Translations under genes and position numbers: made by a program
In this document: piece after piece, positions 54,793 through 63,337 of the stretch
How positions within the stretch are numbered: the stretch's first letter is position 1
Layout: every line of letters begins with the position of its first letter
The notes under the pieces: generated by a model
Seen by the model: only the letters and a program-made list of their open reading frames with translations
Told to the model about the DNA's origin: nothing
The model's database searches: none
Assembly (NCBI RefSeq): GCF_014651695.1
Contig: NZ_BMXJ01000006.1
Coordinates: 475,156-539,155 of the forward strand
Source of the DNA: Nocardiopsis terrae
Lineage (GTDB): Bacteria; Actinomycetota; Actinomycetes; Streptosporangiales; Streptosporangiaceae
Direction of reading: 5' to 3'
Length of the DNA stretch: 64,000 bases

Positions 54793-54881
54793 CTCCCTTC
54801 GCCGGCATGACCCGGATCAGGTTCGTGCGGTCGGAGGCGGTGAGCCTCCCTCTCAGCCGGGTCCACCCGGCTCCCGCGGGA
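54793..54881 (-). promoter_or_regulatory. TPP riboswitch (THI box)
   Basis: In the mRNA sense the segment reads CTGAGAGGG, then a GGAGGC..GCCTCC hairpin arm, then CGAACCTGATCCGGGTCATG and CCGGCGAAGGGAG. These are the conserved TPP-riboswitch parts in the right order. It precedes thiO and should shut down the operon when thiamine pyrophosphate is plentiful. Confidence 0.95.
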
Positions 54882-55008
54882 CGTGTCTGTTCGACTCCAT
54901 CCTAGGGCAGGGCGTCCAGCTCCGGCAGTGGCGGGGATCTCCGAGCGGGGGGCGCCCCGCCCGGACGGATGGTCCCCGGGAGCTGGTCGGGTGTGGCAGA
55001 TTGGTGGG

Positions 55009-55368
55009 GTGACACAAAGCGACCGTGAAATCGACGAACTCGTCGGCGACTGGCTGACCCTGCGTGAGGCGGCCGTGCCGCTGGGTGTGAGCCCCAACCG
55101 GATCAAGACGCTCATCCGCGAGAACCGCCTGATGGGCGTGGTCCGTGGTGGCGAGCTCTCCATCCCCGCCGCCTTCCTGGACGGCGAGGACCTCGTCAAG
55201 GGACTGCCGGGCACCATCGTGCTGCTCACCGACGCGGGTTTCTCCACCGAGGAGGCCCTGCGCTGGTTGTTCACCCCGGACGAGAGCCTCCCGGGCACCC
55301 CGATCCAGGCCATGCGGGAGAACCGGGGCACCGAGGTCCGCCGCCGGGCCCAGGGGATGGCCTTCTAG
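55009..55368 (+). CDS. Rv2175c-like DNA-binding protein
   Basis: A 119-residue protein with a winged-helix segment ([44 protein letters not shown]) and a C-terminal helical part ([37 protein letters not shown]). It resembles mycobacterial Rv2175c, whose DNA binding is controlled by phosphorylation by PknL. The GTG start is at 55009. The PASTA kinase gene 3 kb away may encode its kinase. Confidence 0.85.
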   Translation: MTQSDREIDELVGDWLTLREAAVPLGVSPNRIKTLIRENRLMGVVRGGELSIPAAFLDGEDLVKGLPGTIVLLTDAGFSTEEALRWLFTPDESLPGTPIQAMRENRGTEVRRRAQGMAF

Positions 55369-55448
55369 TCCCGGGCGCGGTCCGTCGGGCACGCCGTCCC
55401 GGCCGCGACCCTTGGGCCGCCGGGACGTCAGGGCCTAGTGTGGTCGGT

Positions 55449-56120
55449 GTGAGGACCAGCCACGGAACCAGCCTGCGCAAGCGCCTGGACGCATCCCTTC
55501 TGTACCTGTGCACCGACGCCCGGACCGGGCGCGGCGATCTCGCGGAGTTCGCGGACGCCGCCCTGGCGGGGGGCGTGGACATCATCCAGCTCCGGGACAA
55601 GGATCTGGAGGCGCGTCAGGAAATGGCGGCGCTCGAGGTCCTGCGGGAGGCGTGCGAGCGCCACGGGGCACTGCTCGCCGTCAACGACCGGGCCGACATC
55701 GCCCGGGCGGTGCGCGCCGACGTCCTGCACCTGGGCCAGCGCGACCTGCCGGTGCCCATGGCCCGCGACATCATCGGCGCCGACCCGGTCATCGGCCGCT
55801 CCAACAACGACGCCGAGGCCGCCGAGCTCTCGGCGGAGGAGCCCGGGAGCGACTACTTCTGCGTGGGCCCGACCTGGGCGACGCCCACCAAACCGGGGCG
55901 TGCGGCCGCCGGTCTGGAACTGGTGGAGCGGGCCGCGGCGCTGGGCACCGACCGGCCGTGGTTCGCGATCGGCGGTATCGACCTCGGCAACATCGACCAG
56001 GTGCTGGGCGCCGGTGCCACCCGGGTGGTCGTGGTGCGCGCGATCACCGAGGCGGAGGACCCCCGCGCGGCAGCCGGCGCGCTGAGGGCCCGGCTGGCCG
56101 TCCGCGCCGACAACACCTGA
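55449..56120 (+). CDS. thiE: Thiamine-phosphate synthase
   Basis: A 223-residue TIM-barrel enzyme coupling the pyrimidine and thiazole moieties. Motifs: [56 protein letters not shown] and [14 protein letters not shown] at 55449 lies seven bases after TAGTGT (55436-55441), so it is probably leaderless and therefore not under a riboswitch. It faces away from thiOSG. Confidence 0.95.
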   Translation: MRTSHGTSLRKRLDASLLYLCTDARTGRGDLAEFADAALAGGVDIIQLRDKDLEARQEMAALEVLREACERHGALLAVNDRADIARAVRADVLHLGQRDLPVPMARDIIGADPVIGRSNNDAEAAELSAEEPGSDYFCVGPTWATPTKPGRAAAGLELVERAAALGTDRPWFAIGGIDLGNIDQVLGAGATRVVVVRAITEAEDPRAAAGALRARLAVRADNT

Positions 56121-56158
56121 CCGCCCCCTGGTCGCCCGGCCAGGCGTGCAGGGGGCGG
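56121..56158. terminator. Bidirectional terminator between thiE and the quinone oxidoreductase gene
   Basis: CCGCCCCCTG (56121-56130) pairs with CAGGGGGCGG (56149-56158) directly after the thiE stop. Confidence 0.75.
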
Positions 56159-56166
56159 TGCCGTGG

Positions 56167-57168
56167 TCAGGGCACCAGGAGCGCCTTGCCCAGGACCCTG
56201 CGGCCCTCCAACGCGCCGTGTGCCTCGGCGGCGCGCTCCAACGGCAGGGTCAGCCCCACGTGCGGTCGGATCCGACCGGCCCGGGCCTCCTCCAGGACCA
56301 GCCTGGTCAGGTCCCGCTTGCCTGTTCCGTCCGCCGGTTCGAGGTCGAACAGGCCCAGGGCGGTGATCCCGCGGCGCCCGGCCTCCGCGTCGTCGACCTC
56401 GGCGAACTCACCGCTGGGCGTTCCGTAGCTCACGAAGCGGCCGCCGTCGGCGGTGGCGGCGAACGCGGCGGTGCCCAGGGCGCCGCCCGCACCGTCGACC
56501 ACCACGTCCGCCCCGCCTCCGGTGATCTTCCCGACCCGCTCCAACCAGTCGGGTTCGGAGTAGTCCACGACCTCCTCGGCGCCGAGCTCGCGGGCCAGGG
56601 CCAGTTTCTCCGGGCCCCTGGCGGCGCCGATCACCCGCGCCCCCGCGAGGCGTGCCAGCTGGACGGTCAGGCTGCCCGCTCCGCCGGTGGCGGCCAGCAC
56701 CAGTACCCAGGAGTCCGGGGTGAACCGTGCGGCCCGCTCCAGGAGCAGGGCGGTGGCACCGTCGGTCATCAGCGCGAGCGCCTCGTGGGCGCCCACGCCC
56801 TCGGGCACCCTGACGAGTGACTCCTGGCGCAGCACCGCCCGCTCGGCGTAGCCGTTGACCGGCACTGACGCCTCCCCGTCCCCGTCCGGCGGGCCCGTCT
56901 CGCCGACGACCTCCGCGCCCAGCCACGCCTGGTCCGTCTCCGGACCGGCCTCGACCACCCTGCCCGACACGCCTCCTCCGGGCACGTAGGGCGGAGCCAC
57001 CGGGAAGTGGTCCGTGCCCCGGCCCGACCGGATGAGGGTGTCCAGGTACATCACGTTGGCGCCGGTCACCTCCACCAGGACCTGGCCGGGTCCCGGCCTC
57101 GGGTCGGGGACCTCCCGGGTCACCAGGACCTCGGGTCCGCCGAACTCGTCCACCCGTACTGCGCGCAT
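56167..57168 (-). CDS. NADPH:quinone oxidoreductase, zinc-independent MDR family
   Basis: A 333-residue medium-chain reductase: MRAVRVDEFGGPEVLV at the start, ATGGAGSLTVQLARLAGARVIGAARGPEKLALARELGA (NADPH Rossmann motif) and a C-terminal PHVGLTLPLERAAEAHGALEGRRVLGKALLVP. Zinc ligands are absent. ATG at 57168 is chosen because AGGAG lies ten bases upstream; two GTG codons just before are too close. A MerR-type operator precedes it, so redox-stress control is likely. Confidence 0.9.
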   Translation of the reverse strand: MRAVRVDEFGGPEVLVTREVPDPRPGPGQVLVEVTGANVMYLDTLIRSGRGTDHFPVAPPYVPGGGVSGRVVEAGPETDQAWLGAEVVGETGPPDGDGEASVPVNGYAERAVLRQESLVRVPEGVGAHEALALMTDGATALLLERAARFTPDSWVLVLAATGGAGSLTVQLARLAGARVIGAARGPEKLALARELGAEEVVDYSEPDWLERVGKITGGGADVVVDGAGGALGTAAFAATADGGRFVSYGTPSGEFAEVDDAEAGRRGITALGLFDLEPADGTGKRDLTRLVLEEARAGRIRPHVGLTLPLERAAEAHGALEGRRVLGKALLVP

Positions 57169-57211
57169 CTGCACCACACTCCTTCTCGGCGGGATCGTTC
57201 CCGCTGCCCAC

Positions 57212-57242
57212 AGTCTTCTTCCTCAACTAATGTTGAGGTCAA
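57212..57242 (-). promoter_or_regulatory. MerR/SoxR-type promoter and operator
   Basis: The dyad CCTCAAC-N4-GTTGAGG (57221-57238) overlaps a -35 TTGACC (57237-57242), which is 19 bp from a -10 AAGACT (57212-57217). Long spacing with a dyad between the boxes is typical of MerR-family activated promoters, and the half-site resembles SoxR's CCTCAAG. No MerR-type gene is nearby. Confidence 0.65.
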
Positions 57243-57307
57243 CTGTCGGCTCCGGAAAGAACGAAACCGCCGGGCACGGGGCACGGCGGTGGCGGAGAAG
57301 GGCGCGG

Positions 57308-58201
57308 TCAGACCGCGACGTGGGAGAGGGCGCTCGGGTGGCGGCGCAGGAAGCCCTCCATGGACTGCGCCGGATGCCCGGTCAGGTCCGGGACGGTGGT
57401 CGATACCACGTCCATCTCCCCGGCGGCGATCGCCGCGTACGAGGAGGCCCAGCCCTCGATCTCCCACTCGGCGGCCCCGCTCCGGCGGCGCGACTCCAGC
57501 GCCTCCTCCCAGGTCTGGGGCACGTACCGGATGTCGCGGCCGGTCAACCGGCTCAGCTTCGCCACGGTGGCGCCCACCGACAGGGCCTCCGGCCCGGTCA
57601 CGTCGTAGGCCGCCCCCTCGGAGGCGGCCACCACCACGGGGTCGGTCAGTACCGCCGTGGCCACGTCCGCCACGTCGTCACGGGAAACCCACGCGGCCCT
57701 GCCGTCCCCGGCCGGCCCGCGCACCACACCCTCCTCGTCCACCCAGCCGGGTAGCAGGTCCAGGTACAGGCTGGGTCTCAGGAACGTGTGCGACACACCG
57801 GTCGACCGGATGTGGGCCTCGGTGTAGAAGTGCGTACGGGCGAACGTGAACGTGGAGGCGGGGCCAGCGCCGAGGAACGACAGGTACACGATCCGGGACA
57901 CCCCGGCCCGGACCGCCCCGTCCACCGCGCTCAGGTGCGTGCGCACCCGGTCCTCGGACTCGGTCGCCGAGACCAGGAAGAGCGTGTCCACGCCTCGGCA
58001 GGCCCGCTCGAAGTCGGCGGTGTCCTCGTAGGCCGCCATCGCCGCGCTGCTCTCCGGGTACTCGGGTGCCCGGTTGATGTCACGCACGATGAGACGTTGC
58101 GCCAAGCCGAGCCTCGCGATCCGGGCGGCCACACGCCCGCCCAGCGCACCCGTGGCCCCGGTCACCCCTATGGTGTGGTTTGTCATGTGATCGTCGCCCA
58201 T
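57308..58201 (-). CDS. NmrA-like NAD(P)-binding atypical SDR
   Basis: A 297-residue Rossmann protein: IGVTGATGALGGRVAARIARLG at the N-terminus, LFLVSATESEDRVRTHLSAVDGAVRAGVSRIVYLSFLGAG, FLRPSLYLDLLPGW and VSRDDVADVATAVL. No catalytic YxxxK is seen, as in NmrA-like sensors and quinone reductases. It may be ATG at 58201 (AGGA upstream) or ATG at 58186. The quinone reductase lies downstream in the same direction but behind its own promoter. Confidence 0.85.
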   Translation of the reverse strand: MGDDHMTNHTIGVTGATGALGGRVAARIARLGLAQRLIVRDINRAPEYPESSAAMAAYEDTADFERACRGVDTLFLVSATESEDRVRTHLSAVDGAVRAGVSRIVYLSFLGAGPASTFTFARTHFYTEAHIRSTGVSHTFLRPSLYLDLLPGWVDEEGVVRGPAGDGRAAWVSRDDVADVATAVLTDPVVVAASEGAAYDVTGPEALSVGATVAKLSRLTGRDIRYVPQTWEEALESRRRSGAAEWEIEGWASSYAAIAAGEMDVVSTTVPDLTGHPAQSMEGFLRRHPSALSHVAV

Positions 58202-58269
58202 GGAAACCCATCCTGGGGTACGAGTGGCTGCCGGGCGCTCATCGGCACGCCCCTTTTTGCGCCCGCCGG

Positions 58270-59559
58270 TCAGGGGGTGGTGCGCTCTTGGTGATCACCC
58301 GCCGGACCGCCCCCGGAGGACGGGCCGACCGCTCCGGTCGGGCCCCGGTAGGACAGCCTGCGCAACAGGGCCTCGGCCGGTCCGCGCCGCCCCGCGCGCT
58401 CCATCGCGTGGGCGGCCACCACCGTCACCAGCCACACCCCGGTCGCGTACAGGAACATCGTCCACGAGGACATATGCGCCGCCAGCCCCAGACCCCAGGC
58501 GGCCAGGATCGGGGCGCACAGCACCGACTGGGCCAGATAGGAGCTGAGGGAGCGCTTGCCGGTGGCACCCAGCGCGGTCACGACGACCCCCGGGGCCCGG
58601 CCGCGCTCCTGGATCCGGTGTGCGACCAGGGCGATCAGCGCGACGTAACCGACCCCGCAGAACAGGCCGGTCAGCATGTGCGGCATGGTCAGCATCTGCC
58701 CCTGGGTCGGAGACAGTTCCCAGACGCCGAGCTGGGTCAGCGCCAGGGGGAGTCCGCCGAGCCAGCCGACGGTGACGCCCGCGACCGCGGCCCAGCGCAG
58801 GAGGACGAGGTGGCGCCCCGGCTCCTCCAGGATCCGGCGGCGTGCCGCCCAGTAGCCGAACAGGATCGCGGCGGGCACGGCCAGGCCCAGCAACCCCTGT
58901 CCGACACTGACCAGGGGCCAGAACGCCACGCGTTCCAGTGCGGCGGAGAGGGGGGACGTGTCACCGATGTTGGCGGCCGAGGCGCTCAGGTCGAAACCGC
59001 CCTGGCCGCCCGTGGCGGCCTCGTCGACGAAAGGCAGGGCCAGCAGGCTGAACGCGGCCAGCAGCGCCATCAGAGCGGTCAGCACCGCGCCCCACACGAG
59101 CAGGGTCACGTCCCTGCGCCGGAAGAACAGCCATCCCAGGAGCAACCCGGCCAGACCGTAGGCGCCGAGCACGTCGCCTATCCAGAGCAGGAGGGCGTGG
59201 AAGAAACCGAAGACGATCAGCCACAGGTTGCGGCGGCGCAGCAGTGCGTTGACCTCCCGGACGGCCGTACCCGCCGCCTCCTGGCGCGTGGCCAGCTGCA
59301 CCATGCCGTAGCCGAACAGGAAGGCGAACATCGGGTAGCTGCGCATGTCCACGGCCATGACCGTGAAGAACTGCGCCGCCGCGTCCAGGGCTCCCCCGGG
59401 TTCCGGGTGCATGGTGGCGCCGCCCCGCGGTGCGGCCCACAGGTACCAGACCGTGTTGGCCAGGGCGATGAACAGCAGCATGAAGCCGCGCGCGAGGTCC
59501 GGGGCGAGCGCCCGTTCGGACGCACTGGTCGGTCCGAGCGCGGCGGTGTGTCTGGACAT
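58270..59559 (-). CDS. DUF418 family membrane protein
   Basis: A 429-residue protein with about ten transmembrane helices: the N-terminal DLARGFMLLFIALANTVWYLW, RSYPMFAFLFGYGMVQLATRQ, RRNLWLIVFGFFHALLLWIGDVLGAYGLAGLLLG, and a C-terminal DUF418 part with GKRSLSSYLAQSVL. DUF418 proteins resemble acyltransferase-3 membrane enzymes; substrate unknown. Its end is followed by a proline/glycine-rich tail. Confidence 0.85.
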   Translation of the reverse strand: MSRHTAALGPTSASERALAPDLARGFMLLFIALANTVWYLWAAPRGGATMHPEPGGALDAAAQFFTVMAVDMRSYPMFAFLFGYGMVQLATRQEAAGTAVREVNALLRRRNLWLIVFGFFHALLLWIGDVLGAYGLAGLLLGWLFFRRRDVTLLVWGAVLTALMALLAAFSLLALPFVDEAATGGQGGFDLSASAANIGDTSPLSAALERVAFWPLVSVGQGLLGLAVPAAILFGYWAARRRILEEPGRHLVLLRWAAVAGVTVGWLGGLPLALTQLGVWELSPTQGQMLTMPHMLTGLFCGVGYVALIALVAHRIQERGRAPGVVVTALGATGKRSLSSYLAQSVLCAPILAAWGLGLAAHMSSWTMFLYATGVWLVTVVAAHAMERAGRRGPAEALLRRLSYRGPTGAVGPSSGGGPAGDHQERTTP

Positions 59560-59627
59560 GGGAGGGCTCCGGTTCCGGGGTCTGTCTCGGGCTCCGATTC
59601 AAGCCGGAACCGGACGGCCGGCACAAC

Positions 59628-59680
59628 CGGAAAAAGCCTGAGAAATCCCTCGAATTCTCAGGGTTTCCCCTGAGGCCTCC
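59628..59680 (-). terminator. Prenyl synthase terminator with U-run
   Basis: On the leftward transcript CCTGAGAA and TTCTCAGG pair (59637-59662) and are followed by CTTTTTCC. An overlapping CCTCAGGG-GAAA-CCCTGAG stem can also form. This is the clearest U-run terminator in the window. Confidence 0.75.
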
Positions 59681-59707
59681 GGGCTCCGATGCCCTCCGGG
59701 CGGCGGA

Positions 59708-60784
59708 TCAGTGCGAGCGCCGGGTCGCGGCCACGACCAGCTCGCCCAGCGGTCCGCGGGCGGCCTCGTCCAGTTCGGGGCTCTCCAGGGCGTCGAGGGC
59801 CTGCCCGGTGTACTCGGAGATCATCGACTCGCAGGCGGCCAGCGCCCCGGAGGACTCGATCAGGCCGCACATCCACTCCACCGAGTCCACCGCCAGGTCG
59901 GGGGCGCCCAACAGGTTCCGGAAGCGTTCGGCGTCGGCGGGACCGGACCGGGCCAGTGTCTCGGCCACGACCAGGGTGCGCTTGCCCTCGCGCAGGTCGT
60001 CCCCGGCGGGCTTGCCCGTGGTGGACGGGTCGCCGAACACCCCGAGCACGTCGTCGCGCAGCTGGAAGGCGATCCCCAGGGGGATGCCGTAGGCGGTGTA
60101 GACCCCGGCCAGCTCCTCGTGGCGCCCGGCCAGGGCGGCGCCCAGGTGCAGGGGCCGCTCCACCGTGTACTTGGCCGTCTTGTAGCGCATCACCCGCAGG
60201 GCGGCCTCGCGGCTGGCCGTGCCCCGGACCTGCTCCAGGGTGTCCAGGTACTGACCGGCCATCACCTCGGTGCGCATCGCGTCGAAGGGGGCCCTGCCCT
60301 CGCGGAGGGTCTCCGGTGCGAAGCCGCTCGCCTGGTACATCTCGTCCGACCAGGCCAGGCACAGGTCGCCGATGAGGATCGCGGCGCCCCGGCCGAACTC
60401 CTCACTGCCACCGTTCCAGCCGCGGTCGGCGTGCAGTTCGGCCATGCGCTTGTGTGTGGCGGGCTGTCCCCGCCGGGTGTCGCTGTTGTCGATCACGTCG
60501 TCGTGGATCAGCGCACAGGCCTGGAGGAACTCCAGGGAGGCGGCGGCCCGGACCATCCGCTCGTCACCGGCGGCACCGCCCGCTCCGCGCCACCCCCAGT
60601 GGGCGAAGGTGGGGCGCAGGCGCTTGCCTCCGGAGACCATGGCCTCCAGGGAGTCCATCGCCGGGGCCAGCTCCTCTCCGACCTCCAACAGGTGCCCGCG
60701 GTGCGAGGCGCAGAAGGAGGAGAGTTCACGGTCCACGTCGGAACGGATGACGGAGGCGGCTGAGAAAGCGGAGGAGACGGCCAT
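59708..60784 (-). CDS. idsA: Trans-prenyl diphosphate synthase (GGPP/FPP type)
   Basis: A 358-residue isoprenyl diphosphate synthase with the two Asp-rich motifs LIHDDVIDNSDTRRG and FQLRDDVLGVFGDPSTTGKPAGDDL, plus GGKRLRP and YKTAKYTVERPL. It condenses isopentenyl diphosphate with allylic substrates to make C15-C20 precursors for menaquinone, carotenoids or polyprenyl carriers; product length is not decidable here. ATG at 60784 lies nine bases after GATAAT (60794-60799), suggesting a leaderless or nearly leaderless mRNA. Confidence 0.92.
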   Translation of the reverse strand: MAVSSAFSAASVIRSDVDRELSSFCASHRGHLLEVGEELAPAMDSLEAMVSGGKRLRPTFAHWGWRGAGGAAGDERMVRAAASLEFLQACALIHDDVIDNSDTRRGQPATHKRMAELHADRGWNGGSEEFGRGAAILIGDLCLAWSDEMYQASGFAPETLREGRAPFDAMRTEVMAGQYLDTLEQVRGTASREAALRVMRYKTAKYTVERPLHLGAALAGRHEELAGVYTAYGIPLGIAFQLRDDVLGVFGDPSTTGKPAGDDLREGKRTLVVAETLARSGPADAERFRNLLGAPDLAVDSVEWMCGLIESSGALAACESMISEYTGQALDALESPELDEAARGPLGELVVAATRRSH

Positions 60785-61028
60785 GCACTGCACATTATCG
60801 GCTGTCCGCGACGGGACGGGCGCCCCTGCGGAGTTCAGCGCGTCCCACCCCGGGTAGGGCGCGCGGAGCCGCTTCCGAGACGATCGTGTCTCTTTATCTG
60901 GAAGGGTTTTCGATGAGGACGCTGAAACCTGCTCACATTCTGGGAAAGAGACGGTTTCGATCTCCCGGGTCTCACCAAATGGGACTCGGCGTCCGGCCAC
61001 CGGAGGGGGCTCGCCTAGGATTGGTGCC

Positions 61029-61982
61029 ATGCTGGCTGCACCGACCCACCCTGTGGCGCCCCGAACCCCGGCCTCGAAGCCGCGTCATATCCGTGAGCTC
61101 CTCGACTCGGGCGAGCCGATGTTCTCCTTCGAGTTCTTCCCGCCCCGGACCCCCGGGGCCAACGAGCGCCTGTGGCGGGCGATCCGCGAGATCGAGGCCC
61201 TGGGTCCCTCCTTCGTCTCGGTCACCTACGGCGCGGGTGGCAGCACCAGGGGTATGACGGTGGAGACCACCGAGCGCATCGCGACCGACACCACTCTGCT
61301 GCCGGTCGCGCACATGACGCTGGTGGACCACTCCGTCGCCGAGCTGCGCCACCTCATCGGACGGTTGGCCGACGCCGGGGTGTCCAACATGCTGGCCGTG
61401 CGGGGCGATCCGCCCGGGGACCCGGACGGCGAGTGGGTCAGCCACCCGGAGGGGCTCACCTACGCCGAGGAGCTCGTGCGGCTGCTCAAGGAGAGCGGCG
61501 ACTTCTGCGTGGGCGTGGCGGCCTTCCCCTACAAGCACCCCCGCTCCGCCGACGTGGAGACCGACACCGACTACTTCGTACGCAAGTGCGAGGCCGGTGC
61601 CGACTACGCCATCACCCAGATGTTCTTCGACCCCGAGGACTACCTGCGCCTGCGCGACCGGGTGGCGGCCCGCGGCTGCGAGGTCCCCCTCATCCCCGAG
61701 GTCTTCCCCGTGGTGCGCACGTCCTTCATCCCGCGTTCGGAGAAACTGTCGGGGGCTCCGTTCCCGCGCGCCCTGGCGGCGAAGTTCGAGAGCTTCGGCG
61801 ACGACGCCGAGGCCGTGAGGGCCTTCGGTATCGAGTACGCCCAGCGCATGTGCGAGCGCCTGCTCGCCGAGGGCGCGCCGGGCATCCACTTCATCACCTC
61901 GAACCAGTCCACGGCCACCAGGCAGATCTACCGGGAGGTCGCCGGTCCGCGGGTCCGGCGAGCGGAAGCCGGGCGGCCATGA
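61029..61982 (+). CDS. metF: 5,10-methylenetetrahydrofolate reductase
   Basis: A 317-residue FAD enzyme making methyltetrahydrofolate for methionine synthesis: [57 protein letters not shown] and [16 protein letters not shown] at 61029 lies seven bases after TAGGAT (61016-61021), hence probably leaderless. Its last 89 bp overlap the end of the opposite-strand acetyltransferase gene. Confidence 0.96.
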   Translation: MLAAPTHPVAPRTPASKPRHIRELLDSGEPMFSFEFFPPRTPGANERLWRAIREIEALGPSFVSVTYGAGGSTRGMTVETTERIATDTTLLPVAHMTLVDHSVAELRHLIGRLADAGVSNMLAVRGDPPGDPDGEWVSHPEGLTYAEELVRLLKESGDFCVGVAAFPYKHPRSADVETDTDYFVRKCEAGADYAITQMFFDPEDYLRLRDRVAARGCEVPLIPEVFPVVRTSFIPRSEKLSGAPFPRALAAKFESFGDDAEAVRAFGIEYAQRMCERLLAEGAPGIHFITSNQSTATRQIYREVAGPRVRRAEAGRP

Positions 61983-62508
61983 TCGTGAAGGGCTGGTCGG
62001 GCGAGCCGGGGAACGAGAAGGCCCCCAGCACCTCGACGAACCCGCACGAACGGTAGAGGTGGCGCGCCGCGGAGGGGCCCGTACGGGTGGACAGCACCGC
62101 GGTGCGCTCCGTGCGCCCCGAACACAGGGCGTGCAGGAGCGACCGGCCGATGCCGCGGTTCTGCGCCTCGGGGTGGACGTGCACCTCGGCGATCTCCAGG
62201 GGGTCGGCGAGGTAGCGGCGGACGTGCCGTGAACGCCCGTGGGCGTGCAGCCCCTCGGTGACGACGTCGTGCCACCACTGCCCCGTGCGGCCGTGGAAGG
62301 CGTAGGCGAAGCCCACCGGGTGCCCGTCGTGCAGCGCCACCACCGACCCGAACCCGGGGTAGCGGGAGTGCTCGGCCATGACGGCGGCCCGCCCCGGGAG
62401 CTGTGCGGACGGCGGGCGCATGGCGGCCCCGTAGATCTCCAGGAGCGCGGGGACGGCGTGCGTGAACGCTGGGGGCGCGAGTTCGCGTAACTCGGTGTCG
62501 GCTGCCAC
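61894..62508 (-). CDS. GNAT-family N-acetyltransferase
   Basis: A 204-residue GNAT enzyme. The acetyl-CoA motif is [24 protein letters not shown], with [20 protein letters not shown] in motif B and [14 protein letters not shown] before it. GTG at 62508 follows TAGTCT (62515-62520) by six bases, so it may be leaderless. The C-terminal 30 residues, rich in Arg/Pro/Trp, are encoded opposite the metF end. The substrate is unknown. Confidence 0.85.
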   Translation of the reverse strand: MAADTELRELAPPAFTHAVPALLEIYGAAMRPPSAQLPGRAAVMAEHSRYPGFGSVVALHDGHPVGFAYAFHGRTGQWWHDVVTEGLHAHGRSRHVRRYLADPLEIAEVHVHPEAQNRGIGRSLLHALCSGRTERTAVLSTRTGPSAARHLYRSCGFVEVLGAFSFPGSPDQPFTIMAARLPLAGPADRRPPGRSAWWPWTGSR

Positions 62509-62591
62509 GTCCCCAGACTAGACCTCGGGCTCTGCCGCCGCTGGTGGTTCCGGCGGGCGGACCGCGGTCTCCGCCGGCCCCGCGGGTCTCC

Positions 62592-62645
62592 TTGACGCCC
62601 CGCGCCGGAGGAGTGTTAACTGGTTCGTGTCGAACATGAGTTCGA
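62592..62645 (+). promoter_or_regulatory. SigA-type promoter with LexA (SOS) box
   Basis: TTGACG (62592-62597) and GTTAAC (62615-62620) are spaced 17 bp. TCGAACATGAGTTCGA (62630-62645) matches the actinobacterial SOS box TCGAAC-N4-GTTCGA exactly and would cover the start site near 62627. The promoter points rightward, away from the GNAT gene and into bldD antisense. Confidence 0.75.
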
Positions 62646-62808
62646 TGGGACCGCCGGTTCGGCCGGCGGGGCCCGGTGCGGCAGGGCAGGGGAGGGGAAG
62701 CCCCCGCCCGGCCGTGCTGCTTTCCAGGGGTCTTCCCGGGGCGCGGTGTCCCGGGGGCCGGGCGCGCGAAAGCCGGGTGCCCCGGCTGAAGGGGCCACCC
62801 GGCTTTCG
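62627..62808 (+). ncRNA. Candidate SOS-induced small RNA
   Basis: A transcript from the LexA-controlled promoter would run about 180 nt to the hairpin at 62767-62808. It would fold strongly: CCGCCGG-TTCGG-CCGGCGG at 62651-62669, and CCCGGG pairs further on. It could instead encode a peptide from ATG at 62637, but that frame runs on through the terminator as GC-rich, low-complexity sequence and antisense to bldD, so RNA is more likely. Confidence 0.45.
62767..62808. terminator. bldD terminator, also ending the candidate small RNA
   Basis: A 13-bp stem (CGAAAGCCGGGTG and complement) plus an inner CCCC/GGGG part, 35 nt after the leftward bldD stop. T residues within the right arm suit rightward termination as well. 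Confidence 0.75.
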
Positions 62809-62842
62809 TGGTCCGCGTGTGCGGTCGTCGCGATCGGCGCTG

Positions 62843-63337
62843 TTAGAAGGCGTCGACGGCGCGACGCGCCTCCGGGTCGAGGACGCCCCAGTTGATGAGC
62901 TCCTCGGTCAGGTCCCCGGGGGACTTGTCGTAGATGACCGCGAGTGAACGCAGGTCCTCCTGGCGGATGGAGAGCACCCGCCCGTTGTAGTCGCCCCGCT
63001 GGCTCTGGATGGTGGCGACGTAGCGGGAGAGCGGTCCCGCCTTCTCCTGCGGGAGCTGCTGCATGCGCTCCAGGTCGATGACCAGCTTGGGTGTCGGACC
63101 CAGAGGTGTGGGTGCGGCGCCGCCGGGCAGCAGCTCCGACATCGGCACCCCGTAGAAGTCGGCCAGCTCGGCCAGCTTCTGCACGGTGACGGCGCGGTCG
63201 CCACGCTCGTAGGAGCCCACCACGACGGCCTTCCAGCGTCCGTGGGACTTCTCCTCCACCCCGTGCAGGGACAGGCCCTGTTGGGTGCGGATGGCACGCA
63301 GTCGCGCACCGAGGGACTTGGCGTATTCGGATGGCAT
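62843..63337 (-). CDS. bldD: BldD developmental regulator
   Basis: A 164-residue protein nearly identical in outline to Streptomyces BldD: SEYAKSLGARLRAIRTQQGL at the N-terminus (helix-turn-helix), VVVGSYERGDRAVTVQKLAELADFYGVP, and the C-terminal cyclic-di-GMP domain with R114-G-D116 and R125-Q-E-D128, the ligand-binding signature. Bound to c-di-GMP, BldD dimers repress sporulation genes during vegetative growth. ATG at 63337 starts it. It is divergent from pyrR. Confidence 0.95.
   Translation of the reverse strand: MPSEYAKSLGARLRAIRTQQGLSLHGVEEKSHGRWKAVVVGSYERGDRAVTVQKLAELADFYGVPMSELLPGGAAPTPLGPTPKLVIDLERMQQLPQEKAGPLSRYVATIQSQRGDYNGRVLSIRQEDLRSLAVIYDKSPGDLTEELINWGVLDPEARRAVDAF

Noticed and set aside
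60785..61028. SAM riboswitch before metF
   Set aside because: A GAGAC...GTCTC pairing and repeated GGTTTCGAT drew attention, but the -10 element seven bases from the ATG leaves no room for a leader.
62627..62947. Protein-coding frame on the plus strand after the LexA box
   Set aside because: The translation is Gly/Pro/Arg-rich, runs through a terminator hairpin and into the antisense of bldD, and resembles no family; a small RNA fits better.
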